From Balneolaceae bacterium (GTDB lineage: Bacteria > Bacteroidota > Rhodothermia > Balneolales > Balneolaceae): DNA of 35,527 nt. The position numbers and the translations under genes were made by a program. The notes beneath the pieces are model-generated. The model did no database searches, was not told the origin of the DNA, and worked only from the letters and a program-made list of their open reading frames with translations. Position 1 is the first letter of the stretch; the number at the start of each line of letters is the position of its first letter. This document shows positions 33,193-35,527 of this stretch, in pieces. The stretch is from NCBI GenBank assembly GCA_007134695.1, contig SLKI01000080.1:1-35527 (forward strand). The letters are read 5' to 3'.

Positions 33193-33768
33193 ATGAAACT
33201 TCGCACTTTCAGTGTTTTAACCCTCACAATAGCTCTTCTTTTAATGGTTTCTGCCTGTGATACAGAAATAACAGAGACCGAAGAGGTTCCCGAAAATAAC
33301 GACGTTGTAGAACACCGATTGAGCCCTGTTGCCATTTCAGCAATCAGTTACGATGATACCTACATCAAGGTGGTTTACGGCCAGCCCTGGAAAAGAGGGC
33401 GTACTATTTTCGGCGAACTGGTTCCCTATAACGAAGTCTGGAGAACCGGGGCGAATGAAGCTACCGAAATCACTCTGACTCAGCCTGTTCAGATGGCGGG
33501 CCATGAAGTGGAAGCCGGCACCTATGCGCTATTCACAATTCCGGAAGAGGAGCAATGGACTGTGATTCTCAATACCGACCTGGGCCAGTGGGGTGCATTC
33601 AATTATGATGAGGAGAGCGATTATTTACGATTTTCCGTTCCCAGTCACCGTACCGATCAAGTTGTGGAAGGATTTACTATCTCCTTTGATGACACGGAAA
33701 ATAGCAGCACAATAATGCACCTGGCCTGGGACGATACACGAATCGAGGTTCCGATCGAGTTTATCTGA
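33193..33768 (+). CDS. DUF2911 lipoprotein
   Basis: A 191-aa lipoprotein with lipobox VSAC (Cys22) and an acidic linker. The DUF2911 domain spans about 40-190, with VVYGQPWKRGRTIFGELVPY, VWRTGANEATEI, AGTYALFTIPEEEQWTVI and LNTDLGQWGAFNY, all hallmarks of that family. The fold is predicted all-beta; function is unknown. A TTG at 33184 is possible, but the ATG at 33193 fits lipoprotein signal length. It follows the barrel protein by 80 bp on the same strand and overlaps the convergent AtuA-like gene by 8 bp. Confidence 0.88.
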   Translation: MKLRTFSVLTLTIALLLMVSACDTEITETEEVPENNDVVEHRLSPVAISAISYDDTYIKVVYGQPWKRGRTIFGELVPYNEVWRTGANEATEITLTQPVQMAGHEVEAGTYALFTIPEEEQWTVILNTDLGQWGAFNYDEESDYLRFSVPSHRTDQVVEGFTISFDDTENSSTIMHLAWDDTRIEVPIEFI

Positions 33769-34108
33769 TCTTGACCTTTTTTACCAGTTCATCCGGAACC
33801 TCAAGTTCCATCTGGAGCAGAATCGAAGCGTGCGTTTTTCCCTGAGCATCCAGCTTCAAAGAGACGGTTCCGCCTCCATCCAGACTGTCATTCAGTATAA
33901 AATTCAATGCATGAAGGTTGGGCAGTTCATACCGCTCTACAGATCCGTTACAGATATGTTTCATCTCCTCCTTGACTACTTCGGGAGTAAGCTTCTCTTT
34001 GAGAAAAGGATAAAATTCCGGGTCCCTTGCAATGATTCCCACATTGCTTGCATTACCTTTATCTCCGCTTCTTCCGTGTGCCAATTCAATCAGTTTCAAT
34101 TTTGCCAT
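33761..34108 (-). CDS. AtuA-like ferredoxin-fold small protein
   Basis: A 115-aa protein matching the C-terminal domain of acyclic terpene utilisation protein AtuA (MAKLKLIELAHGRSGDKGNA, residues 1-20, then LHALNFILNDSLDGGGTVSL). The HGRSGDKGN motif is characteristic. The family usually pairs this domain with a DUF1446 N-terminal part; here it stands alone. AGGTGA six nt upstream of the ATG is a good ribosome site. It follows purM by 58 bp on the same strand and ends with an 8-bp overlap into the convergent DUF2911 gene. Its reaction is unknown and may involve a branched acyl-CoA, but nothing here shows that. Confidence 0.85.
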   Translation of the reverse strand: MAKLKLIELAHGRSGDKGNASNVGIIARDPEFYPFLKEKLTPEVVKEEMKHICNGSVERYELPNLHALNFILNDSLDGGGTVSLKLDAQGKTHASILLQMELEVPDELVKKVKIR

Positions 34109-34166
34109 AATTTCACCTGACAGTTCACCTGGTTTTGTACGTTGGTATTATTTAGCAGTGCATCCT

Positions 34167-35180
34167 CTACGCTACAGTAACCTTCCCTATATCAAATGCC
34201 TGTTCTCCTGCCGTATGGATTTTCTTCTTCACCTCACCCGCACTGTCCGGATCCGCAATCACAATCAATCCGGCACCTAAATTAAATGTTTTGCGCATAT
34301 CCTCTTCCGGAACATTTCCGGTTTCCTGGATCAGTTCAAAAATTGCCGGCCTTCTCCAGCTCTCCCACTCGATAGAAAGAGCCAGGCCTTCGGGAAGAAT
34401 TCGTCTGGTATTACCTTCAATCCCTCCACCGGTGATATGAGAAAAACCGTGTACACCTTTAATATTTTTTATTTCCGAGATAGCTGGCAGATAGGATTTA
34501 TGAATTTCAAGAAGCGAATCTGCAAGTGTCATCCCCAAAGAATCGATCTTTTCATCCAGCTTGAATTGTGGAAGAAGAACTTTTCTGGCGAGTGAATAAC
34601 CGTTGGTATGGAGTCCCGAACTTGGAATCGCAATGAGTCTGTCTCCCTCTTTTATCGATTCACCTGTAATAATTTCGTTTTTGTCGACAATTCCGACAAT
34701 AGTACCTGCCAAATCGAACTCTCCCTCTTTATAAATATCGGGCATTTCAGCCGTTTCACCACCGATCAACGCTACTCCACTTTTTTTACATGCCAGTGCA
34801 AACCCTCTGATAACTTCATACGCTACATGTTGTTCCAGATGTCCGGTCGAAAAATAATCGAGGAAAAAGAGTGGTTTTGCACCGCTAACGGCAATATCGT
34901 TGATACAGTGGTTAACCAGATCCTGCCCGACTGTATCGTAACGTTTTGCCTTAAATGCAACAATCAGCTTGGTACCGACACCATCCACACTGCTGACAAA
35001 AACCGGTTCTTTCAGCCCTTTAAGGTCTGGAGCAAACAAGCCTCCGAAACCTCCGATTCCAGTGAGAACCTGCTCATTATGGGTTTGACCGACCAGAGAC
35101 TTGATCGAGTTTACCAGTTTCTCGCCGGCTTCGATATCCACACCGGCATCCTTGTATGTAAATTGCTTTTTTTGATCCAA
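34167..35180 (-). CDS. purM: Phosphoribosylformylglycinamidine cyclo-ligase
   Basis: Makes aminoimidazole ribonucleotide (AIR) from formylglycinamidine ribonucleotide and ATP, step 5 of purine synthesis. The 337-aa protein carries FTYKDAGVDIEAGEKLVNSI at 8-27, VSSVDGVGTKLIVA, DLVNHCINDIAVSGAKPLFF, LIGGETAEMPDIY and GFSHITGGGIEGN, all diagnostic. The start is TTG at 35180 (MDQKKQFTY); the frame is open further upstream, but no ATG or GTG fits. It is followed by the AtuA-like gene and is the last gene before the origin-like region. purF, purN and other pur genes are absent here. TATATTTA within the 35247-35256 stretch (minus strand) may be part of its promoter. Confidence 0.95.
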   Translation of the reverse strand: MDQKKQFTYKDAGVDIEAGEKLVNSIKSLVGQTHNEQVLTGIGGFGGLFAPDLKGLKEPVFVSSVDGVGTKLIVAFKAKRYDTVGQDLVNHCINDIAVSGAKPLFFLDYFSTGHLEQHVAYEVIRGFALACKKSGVALIGGETAEMPDIYKEGEFDLAGTIVGIVDKNEIITGESIKEGDRLIAIPSSGLHTNGYSLARKVLLPQFKLDEKIDSLGMTLADSLLEIHKSYLPAISEIKNIKGVHGFSHITGGGIEGNTRRILPEGLALSIEWESWRRPAIFELIQETGNVPEEDMRKTFNLGAGLIVIADPDSAGEVKKKIHTAGEQAFDIGKVTVA

Positions 35181-35269
35181 TTTTTTGTCCGGAACCTCTT
35201 GGGTGAAACGGTTGATCCGGGCATCTCTTCCCGAAGTTTCAAAGGTTAAATATAGGAAGAAAGTCTATC

Positions 35270-35527
35270 AACCCGGAGACCATAAACAAGATCAGTTCTT
35301 TTGAATCGATCCTCAAGAGAAAACAAAAAGAGTTTATCCACAGGGTAAAAAGACAAATAGAATTAAATTTTAAATAGAGTAGTAGTTTGTAGGAGAGTGT
35401 GGAAATGTGGAGAACATTTTTTTACACAGAAGCAATAAATAGAATGTAGGGATGTGTAAAAAATGGTGGATTATTGGCTGATAAAAAACAGCAAGTTAAA
35501 AGATTCTTGTTTACTCCTCCACATCGA
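35270..35527. other. AT-rich region with DnaA-box cluster, possible replication origin
   Basis: Within 35334-35461 there are three exact matches to TTWTNCACA: TTATCCACA (35334-35342), TTTTACACA (35420-35428) and its complement TGTGTAAAA (35453-35461). Two single-mismatch boxes, TGTGGAAAT (35398-35406) and TGTGGAGAA (35406-35414), lie next to them and share one base. A weaker TCCTCCACA lies at 35515-35523. AT-rich tracts such as AATTAAATTTTAAATA (35361-35376) resemble a DNA-unwinding element. No ORF is found. The window ends here, so I cannot see whether dnaA or another origin marker follows. The 35181-35269 stretch before it is the purM upstream region. Confidence 0.6.

Noticed and set aside
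35181-35246. Upstream extension of purM beyond the TTG start
   Set aside because: The frame is open but without ATG or GTG, and the extra residues do not match the PurM N-terminus.
1-35527. tRNA, rRNA, prophage or transposase genes
   Set aside because: No cloverleaf, rRNA core sequence, integrase or transposase motif was seen on either strand by reading; a covariance-model scan was not possible.

Overview
The window looks like chromosomal DNA from a moderately GC-rich, FCB-group bacterium, most likely Balneolota/Rhodothermota or a close relative of Bacteroidota. The clues are a TATATTTG promoter element upstream of argS (the Bacteroidota TAnnTTTG type), many starts without a Shine-Dalgarno site, several TTG/GTG starts, many lipoproteins and secreted metallopeptidases, a topoisomerase I tail of GR[FY]GP[FY] repeats, and a baeRF-family protein. 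This placement is inference; no phylogenetic marker was searched. No phage, transposon, CRISPR, rRNA or tRNA is visible.

Region 1 (1-3169, all minus): amn, a TonB-C-domain lipoprotein, radC and the 5' part of argS. Region 2 (3170-7216, plus): an intergenic array of 11-bp direct repeats, a peroxiredoxin, topA and an unrecognised conserved-looking protein. Region 3 (7217-11546, plus): an ECF sigma factor, its probable membrane TPR anti-sigma partner, ruvB and metK. Region 4 (11547-16188, plus): two translationally coupled secreted amidohydrolases, the second of which has lost its metal ligands, then a gamma-glutamyltransferase lipoprotein.

Region 5 (16217-20865, minus): an MFS sugar porter, adenine deaminase and a PLP-dependent decarboxylase, probably one operon. 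A 393-bp divergent spacer with about 4.5 copies of a 36-bp repeat separates it from the plus-strand pair ackA and a saccharopine-dehydrogenase-like gene (21259-23646). Region 6 (23719-30014, minus): baeRF7-like protein, secreted M14 carboxypeptidase and M3 lipoprotein oligopeptidase. Region 7 (30098-33768, plus): a large HExxH/beta-propeller/beta-barrel envelope protein and a DUF2911 lipoprotein. Region 8 (33761-35180, minus): purM and an AtuA-like small protein. The last about 200 bp are AT-rich and carry a cluster of DnaA-box-like 9-mers, so the right edge may be a replication origin.

Functionally the window mixes housekeeping genes (DNA topology and repair, SAM synthesis, purine synthesis and salvage, acetate metabolism) with export-directed peptide and amino-acid scavenging enzymes (GGT, M3, M14, HExxH protein, amidohydrolases), as expected for a heterotroph living on protein. 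No defence or secondary-metabolite system is recognisable. The most unusual items are the origin-like cluster, the active/degenerate amidohydrolase pair and several non-coding tandem-repeat arrays.
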